Shown: piece by piece, positions 47,600 through 61,036 of the stretch | Layout: each line of letters opens with the position of its first letter | How positions within the stretch are numbered: position 1 is the first letter of the stretch | Assembly: GCF_000499845.2 (NCBI RefSeq) | Contig: NC_023753.2 | Coordinates: 26,690,202 to 26,754,201 of the forward strand | Direction of reading: 5' to 3' | Origin: Phaseolus vulgaris | Lineage: Eukaryota > Streptophyta > Magnoliopsida > Fabales > Fabaceae | DNA: 64,000 bases | Notes under the pieces: generated by a model | The model's input: only the letters and a program-made list of their open reading frames with translations | Database searches by the model: none | Told to the model about the DNA's origin: nothing | Translations under genes and position numbers: made by a program

Positions 47600-48590
47600 T
47601 TTTCATTGATAAGTGAATTTTCGAAAATAACAATTTTTTATATGAAGGAAAAAGTAATATCTAGTTTTGATTTTAAAAAACTTAATAGATAAATAATAAA
47701 AACTTTATAAATGAAGTATAAACATTAATTTTTTATTTCATTAAGAATCTTATATTTATTTATGAAAAACTCATTTTCTTTAAAGTCTCTATAATTTTAA
47801 AAAAAATAGGATTCTATGTTCTTAGATTACAATCTTAAGAAGACAAGATAAAGATTATCAATTTTAATCGATCAAAGTTGTGATTTAGAAAAATTCTTAC
47901 TTAAAATTTCATTATCTTTTCTTCTTTTTCATTTTCATTGTGGTTAATTTGTAAAACGAATATATTATTATAGGGTTTGATATTTAGTAGATTATCAATA
48001 ACCCAGATAGATTTCTAAAAGTGTGATAAGAATACTTTTACTTGTATGTACACTACATCTAACTAAAAGATTGTATGAATATTGTGTTAATTAGATTATT
48101 ATATATGTAAATAAAATAAGATTTTTTATTTTTAATTATTTATTATTATTACTATTATCGTAAAAAACACTTAAACCTATGATGTGGACTCCATGGCTGA
48201 TTATAAGTTATTTTACAGCTTAGTTGTGCCTTCCACTTTTTTATGCACAAACCCACACATTTATTTCTAATTCAAATAGAAAACAATCTTGCATTTTCTA
48301 CATAAATTTAAATTTTCACTATTTCTCTTAATCAAACAAAAATTTAAAGATATTTTCTATTTTGATTACAATTTGCAATTTGTTGAACTAGTATTATGGT
48401 TGCAATCAATTACACAAGGAAATAAACTTCTATCTTCAATATGATAATCTAATAAAGATTATAATTTTGAATTTATTATTTAAACTTAAAAATAAGAATA
48501 AAATGTTCATAAGTAAATAACTGTTAGCCTCTATAACAACATGCTCTATGTAACTATCTTGCATGCATGAGTTTCTTATATATTCTCTTG
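47600..48590. other. AT-rich spacer
   Basis: No gene or notable repeat seen. Confidence 0.5.
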
Positions 48591-48595
48591 TATCT

Positions 48596-49096
48596 TGTTA
48601 GGAAGCTCGGACACTAAGTATCGGACACTGACATTTGTATGACACCTGTAAAATACGTATCCGTGAATGTCCAATTCAAAAAGTATTTGTTAGATTTCTG
48701 ACAATTCTAGTACGGTTCTAACATAATTTTAAAAAGGAAAAATACATTAATTTTCTAAAAATTCAAACTTTATTGTATAAATTATTATTATAATTATAGA
48801 AATAAGAAACAAATCCTTGTAAACCAGTCATGAAAAACATTTTTCTGCTCCAAAAAATAATCTGAAACATAATTGTGCACATAAATCTTTATTGTCAATT
48901 TATATAATTCATAATTATATAATATATAGATTCGTGTCCCATGTCCTACATTTTAGAAATTTTACGTATCTTCGTGTCCGTGTCCGTGTCCGTGTCGTAT
49001 CAGTGTATGTGCTATATTGGTATCCTGTAATACTTACGTTTTACAATAATATCAGCTTTAACTTTTCTCTCTCATGTGTCCCACTAATACCTAACA
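48596..49096 (+). repeat. Copia 5' LTR, 501 bp
   Basis: Starts TGTTAGG and ends CCTAACA, a perfect seven-base terminal inversion, and is followed directly by the primer-binding site tggtattcagagcc (49097, one extra t). It contains a cggacac-rich stretch near its start and a gtgtccgtgtccgtgtc stretch near 48980 that are complementary. Confidence 0.8.
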
Positions 49097-49132
49097 TGGT
49101 ATTCAGAGCCATTTTTTTGTTCTCTCTCTCTC

Positions 49133-49560
49133 ATGTCTTCCGCTACCTCCATAGTCTCCATGACTTCTTCATCTTCCTCCTCTTCCCTCTATTTCTTCAC
49201 CACACCGATCTCTCTAAAATTGTTTGAGAAATTTTGTTGTTGTTGAAGCAACAGGTTCTTGCCACAACAAATGACTTACTTTTGTCCAAATTTCTTGATG
49301 GGTCTCAGGTTCCTCCTTCTCTTATTCCTGTCGCTGATGGTTCTTCCACGTGGAGTAATCCTGCCTTTACCATCTACAAACAAGAAGATAACTTGCTCAT
49401 GACCTGGATGATAGCATCTATGACCACATCGTTCTTCACCAAGATGGTAGGTGAGTCTTTAGTCTTATGTTGGAACGTTCTTCACATCTATTTCGCTACC
49501 AACACATGTGCCTAGATCAAGAAATTTATGTTGCATCTCAAGAATTCCTAAGAATAAATG
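49133..49560 (+). pseudogene. Copia gag fragment, truncated
   Basis: The first frame reads MSSATSIVSMTSSSSSSSLY and ends at TGA near 49230. The adjacent frame continues LLLKQQVLATTNDLLLSKFL, PPSLIPVADGSSTWSNPAF, LLMTWMIASMTTSFFTKMVG and CWNVLHIYFATNT, the plant copia gag N-terminal domain (LWKQQVLATI...WLLSSM..S...V). A single frameshift separates them, and homology ends near 49550. No pol and no 3' LTR were found nearby. Confidence 0.8.
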
Positions 49561-50700
49561 ATCTCTCACTAGCTATCTAATTTTTACTGATAAAATAAAT
49601 AGTTAAAACAACTATATTCATTTTATTATGCATTCAAACTTTATAATTTATTTATTATATTTTTCATTAATTATATTTTAATTTTTTTTTAAAACTCCAG
49701 AAATATATTTTTTAATTTAATATAAATTAAAAAATTCAAATATTATGAATTCTTATAAAATAAATTATTTAAAATTCAAATTACAAAATCTTCATTGTAA
49801 AATTGTTTTTAAAAAAATCTTATAAACTATTACATTTCTGCCCAGTGTTTGAAATTTCACTGTCAAAAATAATATTTTAGAATATCGATATAATATATTC
49901 TTTTAATTTTTATTTTCTAGTTATACTAATGCTTTCAGTTTCCAATGAAATATTATTTTTCATTTTTAATTTGCACCTAAAGTAATTACATTACTATTTT
50001 ATATTTACAGTAGATAAAACTAATATACTTAATGAGATATTGTTGAGTAAAATTGTCCATGACATTTTAATTGTTGCTTTAATATATCTGAAGAATCTTA
50101 AACTGTAATAATTTATGAACAACAATTTTTTTTTATTTACTAATAAAAATATATCCCTCTCACTTACAATAATTTTAGAGCAGGGAATATTATGTTTCCT
50201 CTATTAATACACAAAATATGAATCTCACTTAGAAGGGAATTGAAATATAATTTAACAGTCTGAAAACTAAACAGTAAATGTAATATCCTCTTTATTTGGT
50301 AACAACTTTTAATTAAAGCAATTAGTTTAACTGGACAAGAATGATTAAATTAGAATACTTTAATGAATTGATGTACACATTAATTAAATTTAATATATTT
50401 TATAATGAATTAAAGTTAGTTAATGAATCGTGTTAATGCTGGTTAAAAATCTTAATCCCAACATGTTTTCACCAGAATACCTTCATTTATCGGGCTGAGT
50501 TACCCCTGTAACTACACAACATAAATTATTATTGTTATTTAGATTATTAGTTGATGATCCTTCGTTACACGTGTTAACTTGCAAGATACTTCATGAAAAA
50601 CGGCTGAGGAGGGCCTCCGTCAGATCCCAGCAATGCCACGTAGCGAAACATAAGAGGCCCAACTCTGGTGGGTCCCATCACGTTTATCCATTTGTCTTCT
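49561..50700. other. AT-rich spacer and upstream flank of the PHD/GNAT gene
   Basis: No supported gene. The last few hundred bases become less AT-rich, as expected near a promoter. Confidence 0.5.
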
Positions 50701-51460
50701 CGTCTCTTCCTAAAGTTTGTGTGATAATTTTTTATTTTAATTCTTTTGGACAGTTTCTTTCTATGAAACTCATCTCCTCTGCTCCCTCTGCTTTCCATAA
50801 AGTTGAAATCTCAACCGCGAACAAAGCCTTTCCCCTCAGTTCGTTGCCTCCTCACAACTTTCACTCTCTTCCCTCCGTGGAACCAAACCCTAACACTCTC
50901 ACAAATCACTTCCCTGTTTCGAATCTCGTAAAGTGCAGAGCTCACTGCTCTTCGCCAATCTCAGATCTGTTATTTCAAAACTCGATTCATGGTGCTTCGA
51001 GTGCGGGTTTCGATTTACTTTTGTTTTTAGAGATTGGAAGTTGATCGGATTTGAGTTTTTTTTTTTTCCATTTTTTATTGGTGGTGTGGTTTGAGGTAGG
51101 TTATTCACTGTTTGTTATTGTCTTTCTTATTTATGTGTGTGCAAATTGAATGAATTAAACGGTTACGCGCCTTTTGTCTATTCACATAACCGTCTACCAA
51201 CTTCTTCTCCACGCCCGAATTGGTTTCATGACTCTTATTGTCGATTTTCGTTGCCATTTTAGTGTTTTCTGTTGAGCATAGCCTCGAATTCATCGAAAAC
51301 ATTTTGTAAGTCTGAATTTTGTGAGTAGGCAATGTTTTGAGACGAATCTGGAGTGGGGGTTCAAGTTCGCTTTCAGTTTATCTGTGAATGCTGTGGGGTA
51401 GTGTTATTTTTTCGGTAGTTTCCACGATTGGATTCCCCGGGGTTCTGTTCTGTGATTTTG
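50700..51460 (+). promoter_or_regulatory. Promoter and 5' leader of the PHD/GNAT gene
   Basis: CT-rich, less AT-rich DNA with leader-like text (ctctgctccctctgc, cctcacaact). A leader intron is possible (donor-like gag|gtaggtt near 51095, acceptor-like gtgagtag near 51328). A 170-codon open frame at 50532-51044 has no family resemblance and starts with a non-ATG codon. Confidence 0.4.
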
Positions 51461-54400
51461 ATGGGAGAAGAAGCGGTTTGTGTGCATGCATTAGATGAAG
51501 GAAGGAAGGAAAACAATGAGGAGTCAAGGACGGAACTGAAGCGTGACTATGACCAATGCGTTGGTGATACCGAACGTCACCTGTTTCCTCATAAGAAACA
51601 GGTGAAAGAAGTTTCGAACGATGAAGTGCGCTCTGAGGTTTCTAACCCCAACGTTTCTGCAGCAGAGCATGCGCTAACTTTTCAAGATATCAGTAGCCAA
51701 CCAACTGAATCCACTGATGTTAACCATGCAGAGTGTGGGGAACTGACGTCTACTCTTTTGGAGAATTCAAGTTCTGATGAGACCTTGAGTGATGAAGCTG
51801 GTGATCAGAATATTACTACTACTACTACAAATAATAGTAATAATAACAACAATATTTCTCAGAGTGATAAGGACACGAGTAGTGCTGCAATGACATCCTG
51901 TGTTGTGATGGAAATCCCCAAGCATGCTAGTTCATCTGGGATCAGGAAGATTACTTTTAAGTTTAGTAAAAAGAAAGAGGACCATGGTTACCAACCACCT
52001 GCTCCTGTGCACCGTTCTGCTCTTTACGCTGATGGCAATCACATTGGTTTTCATGGGGTTGATGAATATTTGGCAAGGGACTATTGTAGTGGTGGGTCGG
52101 TAGAAAGCATGGGTTATGTTCATGATGGAGATTTGGACTCGTACGCTCACAATATGGAATTGAAAATGTCCAAGAAAGTAGTTCCCAACTGCTACCCTAC
52201 AAATGTCAAAAAACTTTTATCAACTGGCATCCTTGACGGAGCTGTAGTGAAGTATATTTACAATCCTGGAAAGGTAAACCTCACATCCGTTGTCTTTTTT
52301 ATACTCATGCTTGGTTTCTTCTAATGTTTTGATGTTGTCAGGTTGAACTACAGGGGATTATTGATGCTGGTGGATATTTGTGTGGCTGTACAATGTGCAA
52401 TTACACTAGAGTAAGACATGTACTTCACGTTTTGGAGATTTTGTTCTGTATTTACAAAATGACTAATTTTATCATTTTCTCAGATTCTTAGTGCCTATGA
52501 GTTTGAGCAGCACGCGGGAGCCAAGACTCGACATCCAAATAATCATATTTTCTTAGAAAATGGAAGACCGATATATAGTATTATACAGGAAATAAAAACT
52601 GCTCCACTCAGTATATTAGATGAGGTTATAAAGAATGTGGCTGGTTCCTCTGTCAATGAGGAGTCTTTCCAGGTTTGGAAAGGTGAGAATCATTTCTCAG
52701 GCTTATAAATGCATTGTGGAAGCCTGGTGGTTTGGGTTTACGTTGAGTAATTGTATTTGAAAAAAGGATTTTATGTGCTGGGTGAATCCCTCCTCTATAA
52801 AAAATAAATTCACTCACCTTCATTTGAACACCTTGTTAAGTTTCTGACATTTTATTTTTTGAAGATTATGATGTATATTTCCGTCGTTTGCTTCAATGTT
52901 TTTATTTCTGCCATGTTATGGTCTTCTATATTCTTAATATCCCACTGCTGTAGTATTAAATATACTTGGATTTATGAAAGTCTTGGAGTTTTTTTTAATC
53001 AGGAGCATCTGTTTTATTTTGTTGGCCTTTGCTTGTGTTGGAGAGAACAACGGCACAACCTCTGTTGGAGTTATTCATCGTAGTCAGTACACATTGCTTC
53101 CATTTCAAAATAAGTGATTTTAGAGATTTAAGCTGTTCTAGATTATATCTCACTTTAGAAAACGAAGAAAACATCATTTTCTTTTTTCCAACTTCTTACT
53201 TCTCTTCTTGAATCAGCACCAGAAAGCATTAATGCCATAACATAGTCAATAAACTTATATTTCCTTGAAATTGAGAATATTTCTTTGAAATGGAGTGTGC
53301 ACAAAAAATGTGGGTTTAATGGGTACCCTTTTTTGCCCTGTATTTTGTTAGAGCTGATAATCCATTATAGCTTATGATCTTGTCCTATAGGAAAATATTG
53401 TTACCAACCTCTCCAACTTTCCTAGAAGCTTAACGTGTTAGGTGAAATCTTATGAATTGTTTTATATCTAACACTTCTAGTTAGAAATTGGTCTTAGCGC
53501 CTAACTCGACTCCAAAAAAGCGGTTTGTGGTGAGAAATGTCCAAACTTTGTAAGGTTAAAGTCATATCTCTAATTGACGTGAGACTAAACAACCACCCAT
53601 GAGACTGCAATTAAGGCAACCTTCAAAGAGGTCACAGCTAAGGCAGACTAGGTGTAATTGCAATTAAGGCGGTCTTTTTATACTGCCCCTCATGCCCAAG
53701 ACTTCTTGTCTAGAGTGTGGCAAATGCAGGTGACCCAATAATGCATCTAGGATATGTTTTGGTACCATATTTGAAATTGAGCAGTTGTAAGGTGAGGGTT
53801 GCCCAAGCTTTATCATTTTTAAAAGTCATATTTCTAGTCAATGTGGGACTAAACCACCACCCTTCAAGTTGTAACTAAGGTAGTCTACAAAGAGGTCTTG
53901 CAACCAAAGCAGGCTAGGGATAACCACGATTAACATGGTGTTTTAACTGGTACAATATGCGTGAAGAATTTATTTTCTAACTTATTTTGTTAGAGCTAAC
54001 CATGATAGACTTACGATCTTAATCCTATAGGAAAAAGACATTTACCTATCTCTCCAACTTCTCTATTAGTTAAGCTGTTAGGTAAGCTTATGAATTGTTT
54101 TGTCCAACAGTTTTCATTACAAAACATCCAGGAACTCAAAGGAATAAGGTCAATAACGATTTAAAATATAGAGTAACCAATGGATGTTGTACGCTGCACA
54201 ACTTGCATGGGATGATCTATGAGTGCTACGAATTTAACACATATTTTCTTTGCCATGGATTCTGCAGAAAATATTCTACACAGCAACGGCAAGGTTCAGG
54301 CTTATAAAAACTGTAGCACCAAACATGTTGGCATGTCTCATACAAACATAAGGTAAATATGAAATAAACCCAAAATGATAATAATAAATCAATTGAGTAT

Positions 54401-57400
54401 TCTCTATCTCTTATTCACCTTGTTTAGTTTGGATATTGGCAACTTTTCAATTAAGGAGTTCTATAGTGAATGGGACATATCTGATTTTTTCCACACCAAA
54501 GGTAGCTCTTGCCATCAAAATGTTTATTAGTAGTTAAAGAAACTTGTTCTAAATGTCATGACATTGATGGTTTTTGGTCTATTTGTTCAATGAACTTTCT
54601 TGATTAAGAATAACATCTTAGGCTTTGTTTTTGAGATGCCTTTATCTTACTTGGCATCACTTAAGCATGTGAACCAGTGCATTTGCTTGTATTTCTAAAA
54701 TAAAGCCTTGTTAATGGTAGCCTGAAGGATAAAACAATTACTTTACTTAGTCCTAATGCTTTGACTGGCAATGATTTCAGGATATGGGTAATTAAAATTA
54801 ATCAGATTTCAGAATTCTATGGGTTTTGTTAAAGGAAAACAAATTGGTTTTTGACTGGGTTTCCCTCTGGTGTTATCTATGAGTTTACGAATTTAACTGC
54901 CTTTTAGTTTTTGGAAAATTCTAATTTGAATTTTATTTGTCTGTCAAATGTTAATATGTTCAATTTTTTTTGTCATTGTGTTAATGAAATTTGGTTCAAC
55001 TTAAAAAAAAGACTGACTAGACGCTTATTAAATTGTTCCAGTCAATCTGTAGATAGTACTAGCCACTTGTCGTCTTTGCACGTGCCAAGTCATCATGAGC
55101 AGCTCAAGTATATGAATCAGACAAATGACGAATGGAAACGTGTGATGAAAAAGTTTGTCCTCTCTCTTGGTTCAATTACTACACATACTTGATAATGTGC
55201 TTGAGCAATCTGCATATGTACAAGGTTATTTGGTTGATTAAATTGTAGACCTTTGCTTGATATTCAATTACTCACAGTACACATTTTCTGTAGGTCAAGC
55301 TCCTACTCTTCTAATTCTGGTGTACTTCTGAAAAGAACTGCTGATGGTTGCACTAAGAGAAGGTACTTTTGTTTTGTTTTGTGGGGGGTGTCTGTTTTTT
55401 GTTTCTTTGTTCTCTCTAACTTCTCCATGTGAATTGCAATATTTTTAGCTACTGTTGTTTGAATTGTTTTTTGCTTTTATTAGGGACAATGATTTACACA
55501 GGTTACTTTTTATGCCAAATGGGCTACCAGATGGTGCTGAGTTGGCTTATTATGTCAAGGGACAGGTGTGTGAATATTCTTATTTAAATATTTTTCGTTT
55601 TTGCATGTGAGTTGCACTTGTTTTGTGTGGTATTCAATATTCAATATATGACATGTCTGATGGTGTGCTTCAGAAATTACTTGGAGGTTACAAACAAGGA
55701 AGCGGTATAGTCTGTGGTTGTTGTGATATTGAGGTACGGTCATATATAACTGTGTGCGCAAAATGTTTTACTTTTATAAACAAATAAATGCTAATATTAA
55801 CTTTTACTATCTTCGTTTGTGTGTCAACAGATAAGCCCTTCACAGTTTGAAGCCCATGCTGGAATGGCTGCTAGGCGTCAACCGTGAGTATAATATAAAA
55901 GCAGCTATATAGTCTGGTCTATTCTTCTCTGTCTTGATATAATTTGTCCTTTTGCAGTTATCGACACATATATACTTCCAATGGGTTAACACTTCATGAT
56001 ATAGCTCTCTCATTGGCAAATGGTCAAAACCTTACCACGGGAGACAGTGATGATATGTGTGCAGTATGTGGAGATGGAGGAGATTTGATTCTTTGTAATG
56101 GATGCCCTAGGGCCTTTCATACAGGTGGACAGATTGTGTTCTTCTTTAGTTATTAATTATTTGAAGATATTGTAATATCTTTATGTATTTTTCTTGTTTG
56201 TCATGTTAATTTCTGAAGTTTTGTTTTCATTATATTAGGAAGCATATTCACTGTTATCCTGTGTGTAATTTGGACAATGAGTGATGTTGTCTATTGTCTA
56301 CATGTAAGAAAGTTCTATAATTGTATTCATATGTTGCATAGCACATATAGCTTGCATTGAATAGACAGTCTTGCTACCTTGTTTTGTTCAATACAACTAG
56401 TTTACTATTGTAGCAGATACTGCAAAATTATGATGAGAAAATAAACTGGTTGAGGTAAGGTGACAGGATTTATTAAGATTTGCCATTTTCTGGTTCAATT
56501 GCAGCCTGCTTGGGTTTACAGTGTGTTCCAGACAGTGGTTGGCGATGTCTAAATTGTGGAGATAACGCTGGTAATGGAAGAGAATCTTCTATAGTGAGGC
56601 CAATCATGATCCGGTTGACACGAGTTGATAAAACACCAGATTTTGAAATGGGTGGATGTGTTGTTTGCAGGTAAGTTATATGGTTTATCTTAAAATAATT
56701 TATCAAAACTGTCACTTATTAATAACTTTATGAGGAATATGTTCTGTAAGGAAGTGTGCAATTTTACTTTGAAGATTTTGGATTCTGGTTGAAGGTATCG
56801 AGTGGTTCAGAAGCATACAGTGTTAATGAAGATTGTGGTGATAGGCCATTGAATTGTCGTCACTGCATTTCATTTACATATATGCATTGCTTTGACCTCT
56901 AGAGACTGTATGATATTAAGATTAATGAATATTATAGTAATAAGCCATTGAATATTAAAATTTTGGTGTTAATGTTTTTTAAATGACAGTATTTGCAGAA
57001 TTTAAGCAATTTGTATTGGGTTTTTTCTGGTAGAGAAAGCTCAGTTTGGTTTCATATTTGACATTTTTATGTGTACTCGTGTGTAGTGTGCACACACACA
57101 TCCTATATCTTTGCTACTGTTAAGCTTTGCTTTTGTATTAATTAATTCTATACTAATGTGCAAATACTCAACAGGGAGCATGATTTCAGTGTTGCAAAAT
57201 TTGATGAACGAACAGTAATAATTTGTGACCAGGTATAATTTGTACATGACTGGCATTTGTATTGAACTGTTTCTTTTTAGAAAGTTAACAATATTGCTGG
57301 TTGTTAACTAGTGTGAGAAGGAGTATCATGTTGGCTGCTTGCGGGACATTGGGCTATGTGAGTTGGAAGTAAGCACTGGGCCTTTAACAAATACTTTTAT

Positions 57401-60309
57401 GATACTTGCATTTGTTTTTAATATTTCATCATCATATCTTACAACAGGAGCTGCCCAAGGATAAGTGGTTTTGTTGCAGTGACTGCAATCGAATATATGT
57501 AGCTCTACAGAATTCAGTTACTGCTGGAGCAGACATTATACCAGCTTCCTTGTCAGAACTAATAATCAGGAAGCATGAGGAAAAGGGATTATGTTCCTAT
57601 GGTTCTCAGGATGATATTCAGTGGAGAATTTTAAGTGGAAAAAGCCGTTATCCAGAACATTTACCCTTGCTTTCGCGAGCTGCTGCTATTTTCCGAGTGA
57701 GTATTTATGGCTTCCAAGTACGCTAATTGTGATATGGTATATGCTGTTGATATTTCATATTTCATTGGTTCTATCATCTTCTCTGAGCTTACCTTTGTGA
57801 AACAGTTCAAATTATTTAAGGATAAATGATAACTGTACTGTAACTCCAGCTTTCCTGATGAGAAAATTTCCCTTTTCATGTAGGGAGCTGGTTTTCATTT
57901 GTGTTTTCATCACATGCATGACAAAAAAGTAACCTAGTCTCTGGAAACAACCTGAAATCTTGAGTTTTACTTATGTGATATGAAAGAAGTCATGTCTTGT
58001 GTATATGTTCGGAATAAAATAATTTAGGGATTGGCTTGTTTTATTGATGCAACACTTTGTCGTTTTTAGCTATGTTCAAATATCAATCCACTCAATTGGT
58101 TTTATTTGAGTGTATCTGATTGAAATTTAGTTTTGATTGTTGGAATTAACATTTCCTTCTTTCAAGTTATTAGCCATTTTTAATAAGGGTAATAAAGTAA
58201 ATTATGAAGATATAGTCAACCCAGTTCATTTTAATCATGTTCCAAGCATGGAAATTGATTTGTAATCAAATGAAGTCCCATTTTACAATACATTTTGAAA
58301 CATGAGAATTGATTTGTAAATCAAATCCAATCATTTTCAATTTTATAGCAAGTCCAAACACAGCCAATTGATTGTCATACTTGGTAAGACAGTGTTGGGG
58401 ATTTCTCTGGATGCAGCAATTGTGTGTTTTTTTTGGGGGGATGGGGGATGTTGCTAGCAACGGAGCTTCTCTTGTTCCATCAGGTTGTGGACAAGTTGAC
58501 TGTTGAGAAAGGCATGCTTTCAAATTTCGTGCATTTTGAGAATTCCCTTCTATCTAGTGCTATCTTTATTTCGAATCTACCTTTTGATTATTGTGTGTCG
58601 GGCATTCAGTGGCACTGAAATTGTCTATTATTCATATTATATGTTGTGTTATCCACTTCTCATGCTTTGGGAATATGTTTTGGCAGGAGTGTTTTGATCC
58701 CATTGTTGCAATATCTGGCCGTGATCTGATTCCTGTTATGGTCTACGGGTAAACAAATATGAATTATTTTATTACAGATCATAGTGGTTCATTCCCGCTT
58801 CCTTCTTAGTCATAATTTATTGGACTGTGGATTATTAACAGTCTAGTGTTAGTATACAGACTACCACCAGGATAAGTTTGAATTATGATGAATGTGCCAA
58901 TTTCTCTTCATCACTCTCCAATTTTCCCTCATGCATATATAAAACTATTATAAGCTCTCTGAGCTTTATTTGCATTAGAACTTAGAACATGTTTTTGGGT
59001 GAATTAAATTTGTACCTACTTATCTTATTACAAACAGTTTTTTTTTTAAGTTCTTTCTAACATTTGAATTTATATTGAATTATTGATTTAAAGTCTTGGT
59101 ATGACCTTTTACTGGGCACACGTAATGTGGCGATACATGTGTCAACAAGAGATTTTGTAAATGATTGTCAATCAGTGCTTGAATTGCATGGGCAGGATTC
59201 TGTCTATAATATTCATGATTTTTTAGTTCATTTCTTAGTAATATATTGTATTTTTGAATTTTGTGCAGGAGAAATATTTCTGGCCAAGAGTTTGGGGGGA
59301 TGTATTGCATTGTTTTAATAGTGAAGTATGCTGCTGTCTCTTTTTTCATATTTTCCTGACAGTGCTTGTATTCGGTCGAACTGACATTGTATGTATTTTA
59401 CTTGTACCAGTTCTGTTGTAGTATCTGCTGGGCTTCTGAGGATTTTTGGCCGTAATGTTGCTGAGCTTCCACTCGTTGCTACTAGCAGAGTACATCAAGG
59501 AAAAGTAAGCAGCAACTTATTCATGCATGACCCAAAATTGAAAAAGGTTGTTTGATAGTTGATGCATTTTGATAATACTTTCTTTCAAATATGATTTTTT
59601 TATTTAGGGATATTTCCAAGTGTTGTTCTCTTGCATAGAGAGGTTGCTGTCTTCTCTAAACGTAGAGAAGCTGGTGCTTCCTGCAGCAGGGGATGCAGAG
59701 TCAATTTGGACTAAGAAATTGGGCTTCCGAAAGATGAGTGAAGATCAGGTAATTCCGTCGCTCTATATTTACCTGACAAAGTACATATTACCTATGTGCT
59801 GAGAAATGAAAACTTAATACGCTCATGAGTCGACTGAACAGGTTAAAATTAAATTGTGTGAATTCTTCCTTCATGTGTTAGACTATTAGCAACCATAGAT
59901 TTGATTCCTTATTTATAGACTGCCATGTGTTAGCTGTTAATTATGTGCAAAAGAGATAATTATTGTGAAGGAGGACCAACTTAACTATAATATGACCTGT
60001 TTATATGATGGAGCTTGCTAAGAAATAAAAAATATTTGTTTTATTATGTGTGTTGCCAATAGACGCCTACTATAATTTTCGGTGAAAACTTTTTTATTTA
60101 TTGATTTCTTAAGTAGTAACACTTTAAGAACACATTCCATTTACTGACACTACATGAATTTGAAGAAATTGTTGCAGAGACATAATTAGCATTTACAATT
60201 AAGCTTTTATTTTCTTGGGCAGTTATCCAAACATCTCAGAGAGGTGCAGCTAACTCTCTTCAATAAAACTTCAATGCTGGAGAAGACAGTGGAGCAGACT
60301 ATAGAATGA
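51461..60309 (+). CDS. PHD-finger/GNAT acetyltransferase-like nuclear protein, 19 coding exons, 892 aa
   Basis: Exons: 51461-52273, 52342-52410, 52484-52682, 54268-54352, 55042-55152, 55294-55362, 55484-55565, 55674-55733, 55831-55883, 55958-56124, 56505-56670, 57175-57232, 57312-57368, 57448-57696, 58687-58748, 59269-59325, 59411-59504, 59608-59748, 60223-60309. All junctions are GT-AG and phases agree, giving 2679 nt. Order: acidic low-complexity N-terminus (1-240); a TDBD-type domain (about 249-329, [16 protein letters not shown]...FEQHAG); and a second one (about 476-530, [16 protein letters not shown]...QFEAHAG). A C4HC3 PHD finger follows ([20 protein letters not shown], about 549-590), then a second extended PHD (CVVCREHDFS...[12 protein letters not shown], about 620-685). 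A GNAT fold ends the protein (about 700-865, [11 protein letters not shown]). It resembles the Arabidopsis PHD-type acyl-CoA N-acyltransferase group, probably acting on chromatin (family inference). The start is ATG GGA GAA GAA; an upstream TTG is not needed. Confidence 0.93.
51814..51860 (+). repeat. Coding ACT/AAT microsatellite
   Basis: Within exon 1 of the PHD/GNAT gene, runs of ACT/ACA and AAT/AAC codons encode about five threonines and then an asparagine-rich stretch ([13 protein letters not shown]). Length variation is likely between accessions. Confidence 0.9.
53340..54112. repeat. Diverged repeat pair in intron 3 of the PHD/GNAT gene
   Basis: The text gttagagct...cttacgatctt...cctataggaaaa...ctccaactt...gcttatgaattgttt occurs at 53347-53470 and 53988-54100. 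A second motif with aaagtcatat.tct...gactaaac.accaccc...aagaggtc occurs at 53550-53650 and 53825-53910. This looks like an old degraded insertion with duplicated parts inside the 1.6-kb intron. Confidence 0.7.
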
Positions 60310-60700
60310 GTTTGATCTGGTGTTGTAACTAATTTTTGGTAATTTATTCATTTTTTTTAGCATATTATACACTGTAACATCGTACTGTTATGTTCTTTTT
60401 GTTTTTTCCCACGTAGTATGGATGCTCGTGGATGGGTCTGGGTGTCAGCCAGCCATGTCTCTTTCTTTTTGTAAAATGTAGGGTAAAAAGTAAGCGTGAA
60501 AAATAGGGAACATGGCCTAAAGGATAGAAGTAGAGGAGTTTCAAAGAGCTAGCATGCTGACCAATTTTTTTTATTAGCATGCATGTTCGCCATAAAATCC
60601 TACTGTATTTGATTTTCCCCCCCTCAGAAATTGTGTATCTTTTCCGGTGAATTTGAATTCATGAAAATCTCCGCACACCATAATGAAATATTAGTATTAA
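60310..60700 (+). other. 3' untranslated region and downstream flank of the PHD/GNAT gene
   Basis: AT-rich DNA following the TGA. No clear single AATAAA can be assigned as the cleavage signal. Confidence 0.45.
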
Positions 60701-60997
60701 TAGATGTATGTACTCGATTAAACACTTTCTAACTAGTTGCTTAAGCACTAAAAGTTTTTCTGCCTGCTTGGCATTGAGGTGATTGTTGCTGTGTAACTAT
60801 TCTAAGTTCGAACATATCCTCTTGTGGTGTTATAATTTGGTTAATGAAACTGTATGGAGGTTTTAATTTAGTTTTAGAATCTAAGTGAATTAAAATAAAG
60901 TTTCTTAAAGTTATTTTCACTTATATTCATCTTATATTTCATGTAGTAGGTACTTACATATTTTTTTATATGTTATTATTAAAATAGAATTGTCTTT

Positions 60998-61036
<39 letters not shown>
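60998..61036. repeat. Compound (TA)n(TG)n microsatellite
   Basis: About nine TA followed by about ten TG dinucleotides. Confidence 0.93.

Noticed and set aside
50532..51044. 170-codon open frame upstream of the PHD/GNAT gene
   Set aside because: It begins with a non-ATG codon, has no recognisable domain, overlaps the promoter and leader region, and its composition fits CT-rich leader DNA.
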